The notes under the pieces: generated by a model
Told to the model about the DNA's origin: nothing
The model's database searches: none
Seen by the model: the letters and a program-made list of their open reading frames with translations, nothing else
Assembly (NCBI GenBank): GCA_016716085.1
Contig: JADJWY010000026.1
Span: forward strand, 62,001-126,000
Direction: 5' to 3'
Source of the DNA: Hahellaceae bacterium
Lineage (GTDB): Bacteria; Pseudomonadota; Gammaproteobacteria; Pseudomonadales; Oleiphilaceae
DNA: 64,000 bases
Translations under genes and position numbers: made by a program
Part shown: positions 24,717 to 34,112 of the stretch, one piece after another
Numbering within the stretch: position 1 is the stretch's first letter
How the letters are laid out: the number at the start of each line of letters is the position of its first letter

Positions 24717-25964
24717 ATGTGCCTGCGAAGCCCTTTTGTCTTTTGCCTGAGTGCGATGCTGGCCTTTGCATGCACGCAGGCAACCGCGGCACCGCGGGTG
24801 GTTTTTATTAACCCGGATGCGCCCGGCAATCTCTTCTGGGACAAGGTCACGGATGTCATGCACGCCGCCGCGCTGGATCTGGGGCTGTCCCTGGAAGTTC
24901 GTTACGGCGAGGACAACCGTGAACTGACCACTCAGCAGGCCCTGGATGCCATCGACCGCGAAACCTCGCCGGACTATCTGATTTACATTTACCAGATTGG
25001 TCAGGGCAAGCGTATCTTGCAGGCCGCCGAAAAAGCGGGCGTCTACAGTATTATTTTTAACACCGACATCCCGCCCCAGGATCAATCGTCCGTAGGGGAA
25101 CCCGGCCAGCCCTTTGCCCGTTGGTTGGCCCATCTGACGCCCGATGATCAGGCGGCAGGCAGGGACCTTGCGTCTTACCTGATTGACGCCGCCGGCAAAC
25201 CTCAGGCCGGAAAAACCCAACTGATTGGCTTTAACGGAGGACGGGATTCGTCCGCCGCACGCCTGCGGGAAGAAGGCCTTAATCAGGCGCTGTTAAACCG
25301 ACCGGAGGCAGAATTATTACAGGTGCTGGTCGCCGACTGGGACCCCGCGCTTTCGGCCCGACAGGCGCCTCCGCTGCTGCGACGCTGGCCTTCCACGCGC
25401 ATCGTCTGGTCAGCCAGTGATGCGACGGCCCTCTCCGCAGCGGAGGCATTGAAAGCTGCCGGTTACAGGGTGGGTAAGGACCTGCTGATTGGCAGTATTG
25501 ATTGGACAGATGAAGGGCTTAAAGCGGTGGAACAAGGGTCGTTGAAGGTGACCTTTGGTGGACATTTCATGGAAGGGGTCTGGGCACTGGTACTGGCCCA
25601 TGATCATGCCAAAGGACTCTTTACAGCGGATGAAACCCGCCGATTTTCGACGAATTTGGCCCCGATAGACGCCAGCAACGTGCATCGTTACAAGGACATG
25701 CTTACCCATAACCGCTGGGACCAGGTGGATTTCAGGCAATTCTCCAGGGAGAGACGGGGCAAGGGGGTGCATACGATTTTCGGCTGCCCCCGATCACTCA
25801 CTGAGGGGTTCACGCGCCCTACCCGCCAGCCATTCGAGCATCTGCTGGCGCTCGACATCCTGCATCCCGGAGCGATTCGCCAGTGGCATATAGCCGCTTT
25901 GAACGACGCTGTGCAGACGCATAGCCCCTGCCGCGTCGATCTGCGGGAGCGTTTCCAGAAATAA
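24717..25964 (+). CDS. Periplasmic sugar-type substrate-binding protein (orphan)
   Basis: A Sec signal peptide (residues 1-24, ending TQATAA) is followed by a periplasmic-binding-protein type 1 fold (VVFINPDAPGNLFWDKVT, GFNGGRDSSAARLREEGLNQAL, RIVWSASDATALSAAEALKAAG, IGSIDWTDEGLKAVEQG), as in LuxP/RbsB-like proteins. No ABC permease or ATPase gene is adjacent, so it may serve a signalling partner instead of transport. The family usually ends soon after the WDQVDFRQFS segment (about residue 345). Here the frame runs on for ~65 residues that are antisense to the PuuD cytochrome domain, so the natural C-terminus may have been replaced. Confidence 0.72.
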   Translation: MCLRSPFVFCLSAMLAFACTQATAAPRVVFINPDAPGNLFWDKVTDVMHAAALDLGLSLEVRYGEDNRELTTQQALDAIDRETSPDYLIYIYQIGQGKRILQAAEKAGVYSIIFNTDIPPQDQSSVGEPGQPFARWLAHLTPDDQAAGRDLASYLIDAAGKPQAGKTQLIGFNGGRDSSAARLREEGLNQALLNRPEAELLQVLVADWDPALSARQAPPLLRRWPSTRIVWSASDATALSAAEALKAAGYRVGKDLLIGSIDWTDEGLKAVEQGSLKVTFGGHFMEGVWALVLAHDHAKGLFTADETRRFSTNLAPIDASNVHRYKDMLTHNRWDQVDFRQFSRERRGKGVHTIFGCPRSLTEGFTRPTRQPFEHLLALDILHPGAIRQWHIAALNDAVQTHSPCRVDLRERFQK

Positions 25965-26994
25965 GCCTGCAGGCGCGGCACTGAACAAAGGATCCGTGGG
26001 CTGCGCGCTGTGGCAGCTGGCGCAGCGGGCCTGAAACAGCGTCAGCGCTGTCGCATCCGTCAGTGCGGCCTCCCCTTGCTCCTCACTGTGTTGGGGCATC
26101 ATGGCGATGGCGATCCCGATCAGCAGAAGGGCTGCGACAACCAGAATCGAAGGCCGCACAATACCGCGATGGCGCAGATTGAAAAAATGCCGGGCAAAAG
26201 CAGCCGTGGCCCCGATCGCCATCAGCCAGAGTGAACTGTGGGGGTGACCATAAATCTGCGGATAATGGTTGCTGATCATGATGAACAGGACCGGCAGGGT
26301 CAGATAGTTATTATGTGTCGAGCGCAGCTTGGCGAGCAGTGCCGGCGCAGGGTCCGGCTCGCGCCCTTCCGCAATCGCTTTGACCAATTCCCGCTGTGCC
26401 GGCATGATGCCGAGCAGGACGTTGCCAACCATGATTGTGCCGATCAAAGCCCCAACATGCATGAAGGCGCCGCGGGGAGCAAACCAGTCCTGCGCCAGCA
26501 GGCTGGCAGCGGTCAGTAAAATCAGCAGAAAACCCGCAAAGGCCCAACCATTTTTACGCAAGGGTGTCCGAATCGCGACTTCGTACACCGCCACCACCGG
26601 CCAGCAGGCCCAGTCCGGCCAGGGTTGCACCAGTGGGCGTGGACAAGGGACTTCCTTCCTTCAGCAAATAGCGATCAGCGCCCAGGTAGTAGACGATCCA
26701 AAGCAAGGTAAAGCCGGTGAGCCAGGTGGTGTAAGCCTCCCACTTGAACCAATGGAGATGAGGCGGCATGGATTCAGGCGCCAGGCGGTATTTCGCTACT
26801 TCGTAGATGCCGCCGCCATGGATGGCCCAAAGATCGCCTTTGATGCCTTTGTCCTGCTTCCATTGCGGCGGCTCCCGCAAGTTGTTGTCGAGCCAGATAA
26901 AGTAAAAACTGGCACCGATCCAGGCCACACCGGCAATAAAATGAAACCAGCGAAAAAACAGCGAAAGCCAGTCCAGCACATAGTTTTCAATCAT
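25794..26994 (-). pseudogene. puuD: PuuD, membrane urate hydroxylase with cytochrome c domain (frameshifted)
   Basis: Two overlapping frames rebuild one PuuD protein. The N-terminal half (FFRWFHFIAGVAWIGASFYF, WKWEAYTTWLTGF-like helices) ends at about 26590, and the second half resumes with VYEVAIRTPLRKNGW. The C-terminus carries a cytochrome c motif CASCH. PuuD oxidises urate to 5-hydroxyisourate in the inner membrane and passes electrons to its haem. At GLLAGG the expected W-V-V-Y junction needs one extra base, so this is a one-base deletion or a sequencing error. It overlaps the guaD end by 4 bases and is the last gene of the purine operon. Confidence 0.85.
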
Positions 26995-28397
26995 GCAGTC
27001 GGCTCCTTTTTGCGGGGTTCGGCTGAACGGCGATGCAGACAGCGTCCGGCCACCCAGGTCGATGAAATGGCGCGATCATCACCCAGCATCATCCAGGCAA
27101 ACAGGCGCTCTTGCAGGCTCTGGCATCGTTGCATACGGCGGGCCAGCAAAGGGGTGGCTTCAGGGTCGAGCACCACCAGATCCGCCTCTGAACCGACGGC
27201 CAGCGAGCCGATCTGCGCCTCAAGCCCCAGGGATTTTGCATTGCCCAACGTAATGCGATAAAAGGCCTTCACCGGAGAGAAACGCTGGTGTTGCAGATGG
27301 GTGACCTTATAGGCCTCCGCGAGCGTTTGTAGCAGTGAAAAACTGGTGCCTGCGCCAACGTCCGTGGCAATACTGGTCGTGACCCCGGCTGCTTCGAGTC
27401 CGGCCAGATCCAGTAGACCACTGCCCAGAAACAGATTGGAGGTCGGGCAGAACGCGACCTGACTGCCGCTCTGGCTCAGGCGCTCGCGTTCGCGGTCAGA
27501 GAGGTGAATGCCATGGGCAAAAATGCTGCGTGGGGACAGCAATCTATGGCGATCATAGACGTCGACATAGTCCTGCGCCTCAGGAAAAAGGCCACGAACG
27601 GTCTCGATTTCGTGACGATTTTCGGCCAGGTGGGTTTGCAGATAAACGTCAGGATATTCCCGCAGTAGATTGCCGGCTGAGCGCAGCTGTTCGGGCGTCG
27701 AGGTCACGGCAAAACGGGGCGTGATCACAACCTGCTGTCGTCCTCGACCGTGCCAGGTTTCAATCAGTTTTCGGGTCTCCCGCTCGCCCTGTTCGGCGGT
27801 GTCACGCAAGCCGTCTGGCGCGTGGCGATCCATCAAGACTTTTCCGCAGATCATGCGCGTGTTCAGCGCCTCCGAAGCTTCGAAAAATGCCTGTACCGAG
27901 TGGGCGTGAACAGTGCCATACACCACGGCTGAGGTGGTGCCATTGCGCAACAATTCCTTCAGAAAAAAGTCAGCGGTTTCGCGTGCGATGGTCGCGTCGG
28001 CCAAGCGTTGCTCAGTCGGAAACGTGTACTGGTTCAGCCAACCCATCAAGGTCTCGCCATAAGAGGCCATGACATCGACCTGGGGGAAATGGATGTGCGT
28101 ATCGATAAACCCTGGCAGGATCAGCCCCGGACGCACATCGTGTAATGCGCAATCCGTCTCAAGCAAGGGTAGCAGTTGATCGGCCGGGCCTATGGCTTCG
28201 ATGCGTCCATTACGGCAGATGACAAGGCCGTCGGACCAGTGCTGCCAGGCGTCGGGGTTGAGATCGCCGTTTGGGTATTCCGGGTCGGCCAGAAAGGTGA
28301 GAATTTCGCCTCGAAGCGCAACACATTGCCCTTGCTGGTCTTGCCCTCGCGGTTCCCCCGATCGAATTCGCGAATCCTTCGCAGCGCGTTCCGTCAT
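26991..28397 (-). CDS. guaD: Guanine deaminase
   Basis: A 468-residue amidohydrolase that converts guanine to xanthine plus ammonia in the cytoplasm. Zinc ligands are in GFIDTHIHFPQ, with later His/Glu positions in LQTHLAENRHEI and FAHGIHL, and the Asp in SIATDVGAGTSFSLL, all characteristic of GuaD. The end motif VGSEADLVVLDPEATPLL is also typical. The start overlaps the allA stop (ATGA at 28394-28397) and the stop overlaps the puuD start, so it is coupled on both sides. The first ~25 residues are rich in charged and Gln residues and look poorly conserved. Confidence 0.93.
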   Translation of the reverse strand: MTERAAKDSRIRSGEPRGQDQQGQCVALRGEILTFLADPEYPNGDLNPDAWQHWSDGLVICRNGRIEAIGPADQLLPLLETDCALHDVRPGLILPGFIDTHIHFPQVDVMASYGETLMGWLNQYTFPTEQRLADATIARETADFFLKELLRNGTTSAVVYGTVHAHSVQAFFEASEALNTRMICGKVLMDRHAPDGLRDTAEQGERETRKLIETWHGRGRQQVVITPRFAVTSTPEQLRSAGNLLREYPDVYLQTHLAENRHEIETVRGLFPEAQDYVDVYDRHRLLSPRSIFAHGIHLSDRERERLSQSGSQVAFCPTSNLFLGSGLLDLAGLEAAGVTTSIATDVGAGTSFSLLQTLAEAYKVTHLQHQRFSPVKAFYRITLGNAKSLGLEAQIGSLAVGSEADLVVLDPEATPLLARRMQRCQSLQERLFAWMMLGDDRAISSTWVAGRCLHRRSAEPRKKEPTA

Positions 28398-28939
28398 ACC
28401 TGCCCCTCGGGGTAGAGTCCATCGGGGCGAATCCAGGGTGCCAGGTCGGGATCAAACCGGAATTCAACGCAGTTCACCCCGTCGCCTTCACGGTCGACCA
28501 CCAGAAATTCGGATTCCGCGTCCATCGCCAGCAGTGGGTGATGCCAGACGTTCAGTCCCAGATTGATGCCCTGGTCGGGATCCGCCCGAAAGAGCGTGAG
28601 CTGTCCCAGATCGGGAGGGCTGTCTGCATTGTGAAAATCGAGTGGCGGGGCCACCAGGATCAGGTAGGCATGGCCCGATAAGGGGTAAAAGGCCTGGGTT
28701 CCCAGCGGATGGCGCTCCAGCAACTGCACGCGCATGGGCAGGTGTCGGGGCTGTGAACGAAACAGGCTGATGATCGCCCCCGCGTGATAGCCACAGGTCA
28801 CGATATGGCCCAACCCATTATAACGCCTAGACGTACCGGCATTGATCAATTTCGGTTCGGCGTCACGCATGGACAAGACTTCGCCAAAGGGGGCGAAGGC
28901 ACGAGGACTCAAGCGCTGCATGGGGGCAAAACGTTCCAT
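28394..28939 (-). CDS. allA: Ureidoglycolate lyase
   Basis: A 181-residue cupin-type enzyme that splits ureidoglycolate to glyoxylate and urea. Family marks are FAPFGEVL near residue 16, RRYNGL, FRSQPRHLPMRVQLLERHPLGTQAF-type central region with the conserved ERHP, and GLNVWHHPLLAM toward the C-terminus. Length is normal. The ATG follows the uraD-uraH stop with no gap and the gene overlaps guaD by 4 bases. It performs the last step of the pathway that starts from allantoate via the allantoicase two genes upstream. Confidence 0.92.
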   Translation of the reverse strand: MERFAPMQRLSPRAFAPFGEVLSMRDAEPKLINAGTSRRYNGLGHIVTCGYHAGAIISLFRSQPRHLPMRVQLLERHPLGTQAFYPLSGHAYLILVAPPLDFHNADSPPDLGQLTLFRADPDQGINLGLNVWHHPLLAMDAESEFLVVDREGDGVNCVEFRFDPDLAPWIRPDGLYPEGQV

Positions 28940-29848
28940 TCAACTGCCTCGGTAAGTGGAATACGCGTGCGCACTGATCAGCAGCGGCACATGGTAGTGG
29001 TGGTCCGGTTGATCCAGTCGAAATTCAATTTGTACCTGCGGGTAAAAACAGGCCAGCCCCTGGGCCTCAAAGTAGGCTTCGGTGGCAAAGGTCAGGCGAT
29101 ACCGTCCGGTTTCCCGCGGCTGGCCCTTGAGCCAGTCACGGATACGGCCGTCTGCATCCGTTTCGGCCTGGGCCAGAGTCAGCCAGGATTCACCACTGAA
29201 GCGTTCCAGGGTCACCGGTATGCCCGCCGCAGGACGTCCCCGATGCGTGTCCAGCACATGCGTGGTGATCGGGCTGGGCTGGACAGTGTCTGGGGCCGAG
29301 TGTGGCGCGGTCGCTGGCTGGGGCACCACAAGCCCCCGCGTGAGACGAAGGGCCGTGATTTTGGACTGTTCAACCGCGGCATTCTGCAGCTCGACGGCGC
29401 GCGGATTATGCAGGCGCGTTTGCAGGGCCGCCAGCATTTCGTCGGCCCGCTTACCACTTGCACAGATGATAAAAATAAAGCCGTTATGGGCTTCATAATC
29501 CAGGTTGGCTTGTTGCAAGGCTTTGAGTGTTTCCTCTGATGCCTGTTTCACAGCCCCCTGCTCGCTTTCCGCCAGGGCTGCGGTCGAGGCGAACCGGGAT
29601 TTCAGACTCTCCAGATCGCCGATACGGGGATGACCCGCAAAGGCTTCGAGCCAGTCTTCTTCGTCCAGGCTTTGCTCAATGTCGCGCGAGGCCGCGAGGA
29701 GTGCATCCACACTGGCATAGGGTCGCCGCTGGGCCATGTCCTGCACCCACCGCTGTGAGGCACAACAGCGTAGCAGCCAACCCATACAGTCCGCGTGCGG
29801 GAGGGTGTTGAAAACAGCGAGACTTAGGACACTGGCAGATTCACTCAC
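28940..29848 (-). CDS. Fused OHCU decarboxylase / 5-hydroxyisourate hydrolase (bacterial allantoin synthase)
   Basis: A 302-residue bifunctional protein. Residues ~1-165 are UraD (2-oxo-4-hydroxy-4-carboxy-5-ureidoimidazoline decarboxylase: FNTLPHADCMGWLLRCC, FAGHPRIGD, ALQQANLDYEAHNGFIFIICASG). After a Pro-rich linker, residues ~185-302 are the transthyretin-related hydrolase UraH (ITTHVLDTHRGRPAAGIPV, ending HVPLLISAHAYSTYRGS). UraH opens 5-hydroxyisourate made by PuuD, and UraD decarboxylates the product to S-allantoin. Start GTG at 29848 was chosen for GGAG 7 bases upstream and because it directly follows the allantoicase stop. Usually these are separate genes in bacteria. Confidence 0.92.
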   Translation of the reverse strand: MSESASVLSLAVFNTLPHADCMGWLLRCCASQRWVQDMAQRRPYASVDALLAASRDIEQSLDEEDWLEAFAGHPRIGDLESLKSRFASTAALAESEQGAVKQASEETLKALQQANLDYEAHNGFIFIICASGKRADEMLAALQTRLHNPRAVELQNAAVEQSKITALRLTRGLVVPQPATAPHSAPDTVQPSPITTHVLDTHRGRPAAGIPVTLERFSGESWLTLAQAETDADGRIRDWLKGQPRETGRYRLTFATEAYFEAQGLACFYPQVQIEFRLDQPDHHYHVPLLISAHAYSTYRGS

Positions 29849-29852
29849 GGCG

Positions 29853-30866
29853 CTACTCCTGCGGCTCGCACCAGACACGTAAGCGACTGACGCCACCATC
29901 GGGATAAATTTTGAGGCGCACATGGCTGACCGGCTGATGCCCACCCTGCACTTCCATCAAGAAACGGTGATTGCGGTCGGCGGAGAGCACCGTTCGACCG
30001 ATCAGGGGAATCCAGAGCCCGGTCTCATCCGGGCAGGCGTCCGCCTGTGCCAAACAGCCTTCCAGCGCGAAGGATTCCGGGAAATTACCCTTGAAGTGAG
30101 CGGTGTCCAGTTCGACTTTTCGTACCAGTCCTGAACGGCCGAGTTTCACGATCATCCAGTCATGGTCCGGACCGCCACGGCGGCGCCGGGTTTCCCAGCC
30201 ATCACCCATGAACGCGCCCCGCCCCGGCATCAGGGCATTTTCCATCACACCGAAGAAGTCATCACTGCAGGCCAGCGGCCGGGCACCGTTTTCCAGCGCG
30301 GCCAGGTCGACCAGTTCACCCGGCAGGTACCAGCGCCAGTCGGGGCAGACTTCGCCATACACTCGCAGGCGCGCCACCCCGCCATCGGGGTAAATGTTCA
30401 GGCGCAGATGGGTCCACCCAGCTTCGGGCGCCGGGGCGGAGGGAGGCACATCGAGCAGGTTATGGGAGCCCGGTTCAACCGGCGTGGTCGTTAGCAGCGT
30501 GACCCAGGTCGTTGCACCATCCGGAGCCACGTCAGAACGGCAGGCCTCCAGCGAAATCTGCTTGGGTGCGTTGCCGAGAAAAAAAGAGGTGTCGACATCT
30601 ACGCCGCGAATCTGACCCGGCAGCCCCAGCCGGACGATGCACCAGTCATGCCCGCCGTGGCGACGACGGCGCGATTCCCAGCCATCCATCCATTTGCCGT
30701 GATGGGTATACCGATCGGCGATGAACTGCGCAGGTTCGGGCAGCAGCATATTTTCCATTTCGGCGAAAAAGTCGTCACTGCAAGCCAGTGCCTGGGCTCC
30801 GAAACGGCGACTGGCCAGATCGGTATACTGACGGTTGAATCGATTGGCTTCAGTCGTCTTCGCCAT
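29853..30866 (-). CDS. alc: Allantoicase
   Basis: A 337-residue enzyme that hydrolyses allantoate to ureidoglycolate and urea. It consists of two homologous jelly-roll repeats, each starting LACSDDFF (residues ~27 and ~200), each with a DGWE(S/T)RRRR...HDW segment and ending LRLNIYPDGGVARLRV or VRLKIYPDGGVSRLRV. This is the full duplicated allantoicase fold. The MAK start at 30866 was preferred over a Met 18 bases upstream; both overlap the xdhC end. It is the fourth gene after adenine deaminase-xdhABC. Confidence 0.93.
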   Translation of the reverse strand: MAKTTEANRFNRQYTDLASRRFGAQALACSDDFFAEMENMLLPEPAQFIADRYTHHGKWMDGWESRRRRHGGHDWCIVRLGLPGQIRGVDVDTSFFLGNAPKQISLEACRSDVAPDGATTWVTLLTTTPVEPGSHNLLDVPPSAPAPEAGWTHLRLNIYPDGGVARLRVYGEVCPDWRWYLPGELVDLAALENGARPLACSDDFFGVMENALMPGRGAFMGDGWETRRRRGGPDHDWMIVKLGRSGLVRKVELDTAHFKGNFPESFALEGCLAQADACPDETGLWIPLIGRTVLSADRNHRFLMEVQGGHQPVSHVRLKIYPDGGVSRLRVWCEPQE

Positions 30867-31770
30867 AGCCGGGTATCCTGTCATGCTGCAATTGAGAGGC
30901 CGGCTTCAGGGCCAGCCCCTGTTGAACGAAACCGTGTTCACCCAGGTGCTTGCGCAGGGTGTTCCAACTCAGCCCTTTGCTACTCGAAGGCGGGCGTGCC
31001 TCCTGATCGACCTGCAATAACTGAGCCGCGATCGCCAGAGCGATTTCGCCCGGCAGCTTTCCGGTCATCCCCGGCAATCCGATCGGACAGACCAGGCGCT
31101 GTAAGGCCTCTGCACTCAGTCCATCACGCTGCAGGCGCTGCTGGAAGCGAGCCGCCTTGGTCCGCGACCCGATCATGCCGATAAAGCGCAAGTCCTCCCG
31201 GCGCAGGGCGATCTGACATAAAGCATAGTCGAGGGCGTGATCATGCGTCAGGATGACCACATCACTGCCCGGTCGGAGTGCACTCAGTTCCGCCTCTGGC
31301 GACCCGGCGGCCACCAAGGTGACGTTGGCAGGAATCGGCGAGGGAAACGGATCGTCACGGCTGTCGATCCAGCGTATCTGACAAGGCAATTGCCCCAGCA
31401 TGGGGATGAGATGGCGGGCGACATGGCCGGCACCGAACACAGCGATGTGCCAGCGTCGCCCCGGCAAGGGCTCGAACAGCACCGAGGTACTGCCGCCACA
31501 GCACTGCCCCAGTGCCGCGCCCAGCGGAAAATGCTGCAAGGTTGGTGAGGCGTCGGTCAGGCCCGCAGCGAGGCAGGCCCGCGCCTGTGTGACCACAGTA
31601 AATTCGAGTTGGCCACCGCCGAGGGTATCCCAGGTTTCGTCGAGCGTCACCAGCATCTTGCTCCCGGCATCGCGCGGGGTGGACCCTGCGCCTCCGAGGA
31701 GAGTCAGCAACACCGCCGCCTCACCCCGCGCCTGTACGGTCGCCAGACCGTCGATCCAGCTGCCGTTCAT
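30850..31770 (-). CDS. xdhC: XdhC, xanthine dehydrogenase maturation factor
   Basis: A 306-residue XdhC/CoxI protein. The N-terminal XdhC domain (GSTPRDAGSKMLV, GGGQLEF, GQCCGGSTSVLFE) carries the conserved Cys pair. The C-terminal Rossmann domain (HIAVFGAGHVARHLIPMLG, VVILTHDHALDYALCQIAL, RFIGMIGSRTKAARF) follows. XdhC binds molybdenum cofactor, helps add its terminal sulfur and inserts it into XdhB. Start ATG at 31770 overlaps the xdhB stop as ATGA; a GTG nine bases upstream is possible. The last ~40 residues form an extension beyond the usual domain. Confidence 0.92.
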   Translation of the reverse strand: MNGSWIDGLATVQARGEAAVLLTLLGGAGSTPRDAGSKMLVTLDETWDTLGGGQLEFTVVTQARACLAAGLTDASPTLQHFPLGAALGQCCGGSTSVLFEPLPGRRWHIAVFGAGHVARHLIPMLGQLPCQIRWIDSRDDPFPSPIPANVTLVAAGSPEAELSALRPGSDVVILTHDHALDYALCQIALRREDLRFIGMIGSRTKAARFQQRLQRDGLSAEALQRLVCPIGLPGMTGKLPGEIALAIAAQLLQVDQEARPPSSSKGLSWNTLRKHLGEHGFVQQGLALKPASQLQHDRIPGYGEDD

Positions 31771-34112
31771 GGTTTCCACCGTCGCGCAGCGTCCAGGGCC
31801 TGCCAGACCCGCTCAGGTGTCGCCGGGGGATGCAGGGGTGGACTGTAACGGTAGTCGGTCAGGCTGGCGATGGCATCACGCAACGCGGCCCAGACCGAAA
31901 ATGCCAGCATGAAGGGGGGTTCTCCCACCGCTTTGGAGCGGTAAATCGTCGGCTCGCGGTTAGGGGCATCCTGCAGGATCGCCACGCGAAAATCCGTCGG
32001 AATGTCACCCAGGGTTGGAATTTTGTAGGTCGCCGGGCTGTCAGCCATGAGATGGCCCCGTTCATCCCAGCGCAATTCTTCTGTGGTCAGCCAGCCCAGC
32101 CCCTGTACAAATCCCCCTTCGATCTGGCCAATGTCAATCGCCGGGTTCAAGGAGTCGCCCACGTCATGCAGGATATCGGTGCGCAGCACCCGGTATTCGC
32201 CCGTCATCGTGTCGACCAGAACCTCCGAGACTGCGGCCCCGTGCGCGTAATAGAAAAACGGATGGCCCTGCCCCTTTTCACGGTCGTAACCGATAAAGGG
32301 CGTCTGATAAAACCCGGTGGCTGAGAGCGAAATACGGTTGAGATAGGCCAACTGCACAAAATCCGCGAAGGGAAAGCGATCCGCACCGACGCGAACATGG
32401 TTGGATTCAAAGGCCACTTCATCCGGCGTCACCGAGAAGTGTTGGCAGGCAAATTCGATCAGGCGCAACTTTAAGGTCTGACAGGCATTCAGTGCTGCCA
32501 TGCCATTGAGGTCAGAGCCCGCAGAGGCCGCCGTCGCGGAGGTATTGGGCACTTTGTCGGTGCGGGTCGCCGAGACCGCGACGCGCGCGAGGTCGACCTG
32601 AAACGCTTCAGCCACGACTTGTGCCACTTTGATGAACAGTCCCTGCCCCATCTCGGTGCCACCGTGATTCAGATGGATACTGCCATCGGTGTAGATGTGG
32701 ACCAGTGCACCGGCCTGATTGAGGTGTTTAGCGGTGAACGAAATCCCAAACATTACAGGGGTCATCGCCAGTCCCTTACGGAACAGCCCCCCCTGTTGAT
32801 TGTAGGTGTGGCATGCCTCACGGCGTGCCCAGTAATCCGCACTGTCCTGCAAACGGTTCATGAGATCGCGCAGCACGAAATCCTCGACCGTCTGGCCGTA
32901 GTGCGTTGTCTGACGCCCACCCGGAGTATAGAGATTGCGCATGCGGATGGTCAGCGTATCTTCACCGAGGTGACGGGCGATGTGTTCAATCATGTCTTCG
33001 GCGGCCAACATGCCCTGTGGCCCACCAAAACCCCGAAATGCAGTGTTCGAGACCGTATGCGTTTTACAGCGGTGCCCGGTGACCCGCGCCTCGCCGAGGT
33101 AATAGGCATTACCGGCATGGAACATGGCCCGGTCGACGATGGCGTCCGAGAGGTCCGGCGAGAGTCCACACTTCGCCGCCAGCGTAATATCGGTGCCCTG
33201 TATGACGCCCTGGGCATTGAAGCCAACCCGCCAGCGATTGAGGAAGGCATGGCGTTTACCGGTCATGATCATGTCGTCCCGGCGGGACATTCGATAGCGA
33301 ACCGGACGTCCGGTGAGGTGCGCCGCCAGCGCTGCCAGACAGGCAACCGGCGCGGCCTGGGTTTCCTTGCCGCCAAAGCCGCCGCCCAGACGCCGGGTTT
33401 CCACCTGAACCCGATGGATGGGCAAGGCCAGCATTTCTGCCACCAATTTCTGAACTTCGGAAGGATGCTGGGTCGAGGCATAAATCATCATGCCGCCATC
33501 CTCCTGCGGATTAGCCTGGCTGACCTGCCCTTCCAGATAAAAATGCTCCTGCCCCAGTACCTTCACCTCTCCCTCTAGCTGATGTGTTGCACCCTCAATC
33601 GCGGCGTCGGGATTTCCACGCAGCTGTTGATGCGAGGGTCGGACAAAGGCTTGTTGCGCCAACGCCGTTTCAATGTCGAGAATGGCCGGTAAAGGATCAA
33701 TGTCGATTTGCGCCTGTTTGAGCGCACGATGCGCGGCTTCATAACTCGTCGCGACGACTGCGAAGAGGGCCTGGCCCACGGACTCAAAACGATCTTCGAC
33801 CAATAAGGGATCGCCCGGAAAGACTGGCCCGACATCGCGGTGGCCCGGAATGTCCTGACAGGTCAGCACGCGAACGACACCCGGTGCGGACCTGACGGCA
33901 TCCAGATCCAGTGCGCGCAAACGACCATGCGGTAGGGGCGAGCCGCCCACCGCCAGATGCAGCAACCCGGGCAGCAGGGGTAAATCGTCGACGTAGAGCG
34001 CCCGTCCGGTAACGTGGCTCACGGCACTGTCATGGGCAACGTTTGCGCCGACCCCACCCTGGCGGTTTGGCTCACGAACGGTTTTGGCTGTTTTGGAACT
34101 GAGTCTACGCAT
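31767..34112 (-). CDS. xdhB: XdhB, xanthine dehydrogenase molybdopterin subunit
   Basis: A 781-residue catalytic subunit. The N-terminal aldehyde-oxidase/xanthine-dehydrogenase hammerhead domain (GRALYVDDLPLLPGLLHLAV) is followed by the Mo-binding domains: FYLEGQVSQA, RRLGGGFGGKETQA (Gly-rich cofactor motif), AFRGFGGPQGM (substrate Arg loop), GGTEMGQGLFIKVAQV, and VGEPPFMLAFSVWAAL near the end with the catalytic Glu. It oxidises hypoxanthine to xanthine to urate. ATG at 34112 has GGAGG 9 bases upstream; it overlaps xdhA by 8 bases and xdhC by 4. Confidence 0.95.
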   Translation of the reverse strand: MRRLSSKTAKTVREPNRQGGVGANVAHDSAVSHVTGRALYVDDLPLLPGLLHLAVGGSPLPHGRLRALDLDAVRSAPGVVRVLTCQDIPGHRDVGPVFPGDPLLVEDRFESVGQALFAVVATSYEAAHRALKQAQIDIDPLPAILDIETALAQQAFVRPSHQQLRGNPDAAIEGATHQLEGEVKVLGQEHFYLEGQVSQANPQEDGGMMIYASTQHPSEVQKLVAEMLALPIHRVQVETRRLGGGFGGKETQAAPVACLAALAAHLTGRPVRYRMSRRDDMIMTGKRHAFLNRWRVGFNAQGVIQGTDITLAAKCGLSPDLSDAIVDRAMFHAGNAYYLGEARVTGHRCKTHTVSNTAFRGFGGPQGMLAAEDMIEHIARHLGEDTLTIRMRNLYTPGGRQTTHYGQTVEDFVLRDLMNRLQDSADYWARREACHTYNQQGGLFRKGLAMTPVMFGISFTAKHLNQAGALVHIYTDGSIHLNHGGTEMGQGLFIKVAQVVAEAFQVDLARVAVSATRTDKVPNTSATAASAGSDLNGMAALNACQTLKLRLIEFACQHFSVTPDEVAFESNHVRVGADRFPFADFVQLAYLNRISLSATGFYQTPFIGYDREKGQGHPFFYYAHGAAVSEVLVDTMTGEYRVLRTDILHDVGDSLNPAIDIGQIEGGFVQGLGWLTTEELRWDERGHLMADSPATYKIPTLGDIPTDFRVAILQDAPNREPTIYRSKAVGEPPFMLAFSVWAALRDAIASLTDYRYSPPLHPPATPERVWQALDAARRWKP

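Noticed and set aside
32619..33578. A 319-codon open frame on the plus strand
   Set aside because: Antisense to xdhB, whose cofactor motifs are intact; no ribosome site or homology.
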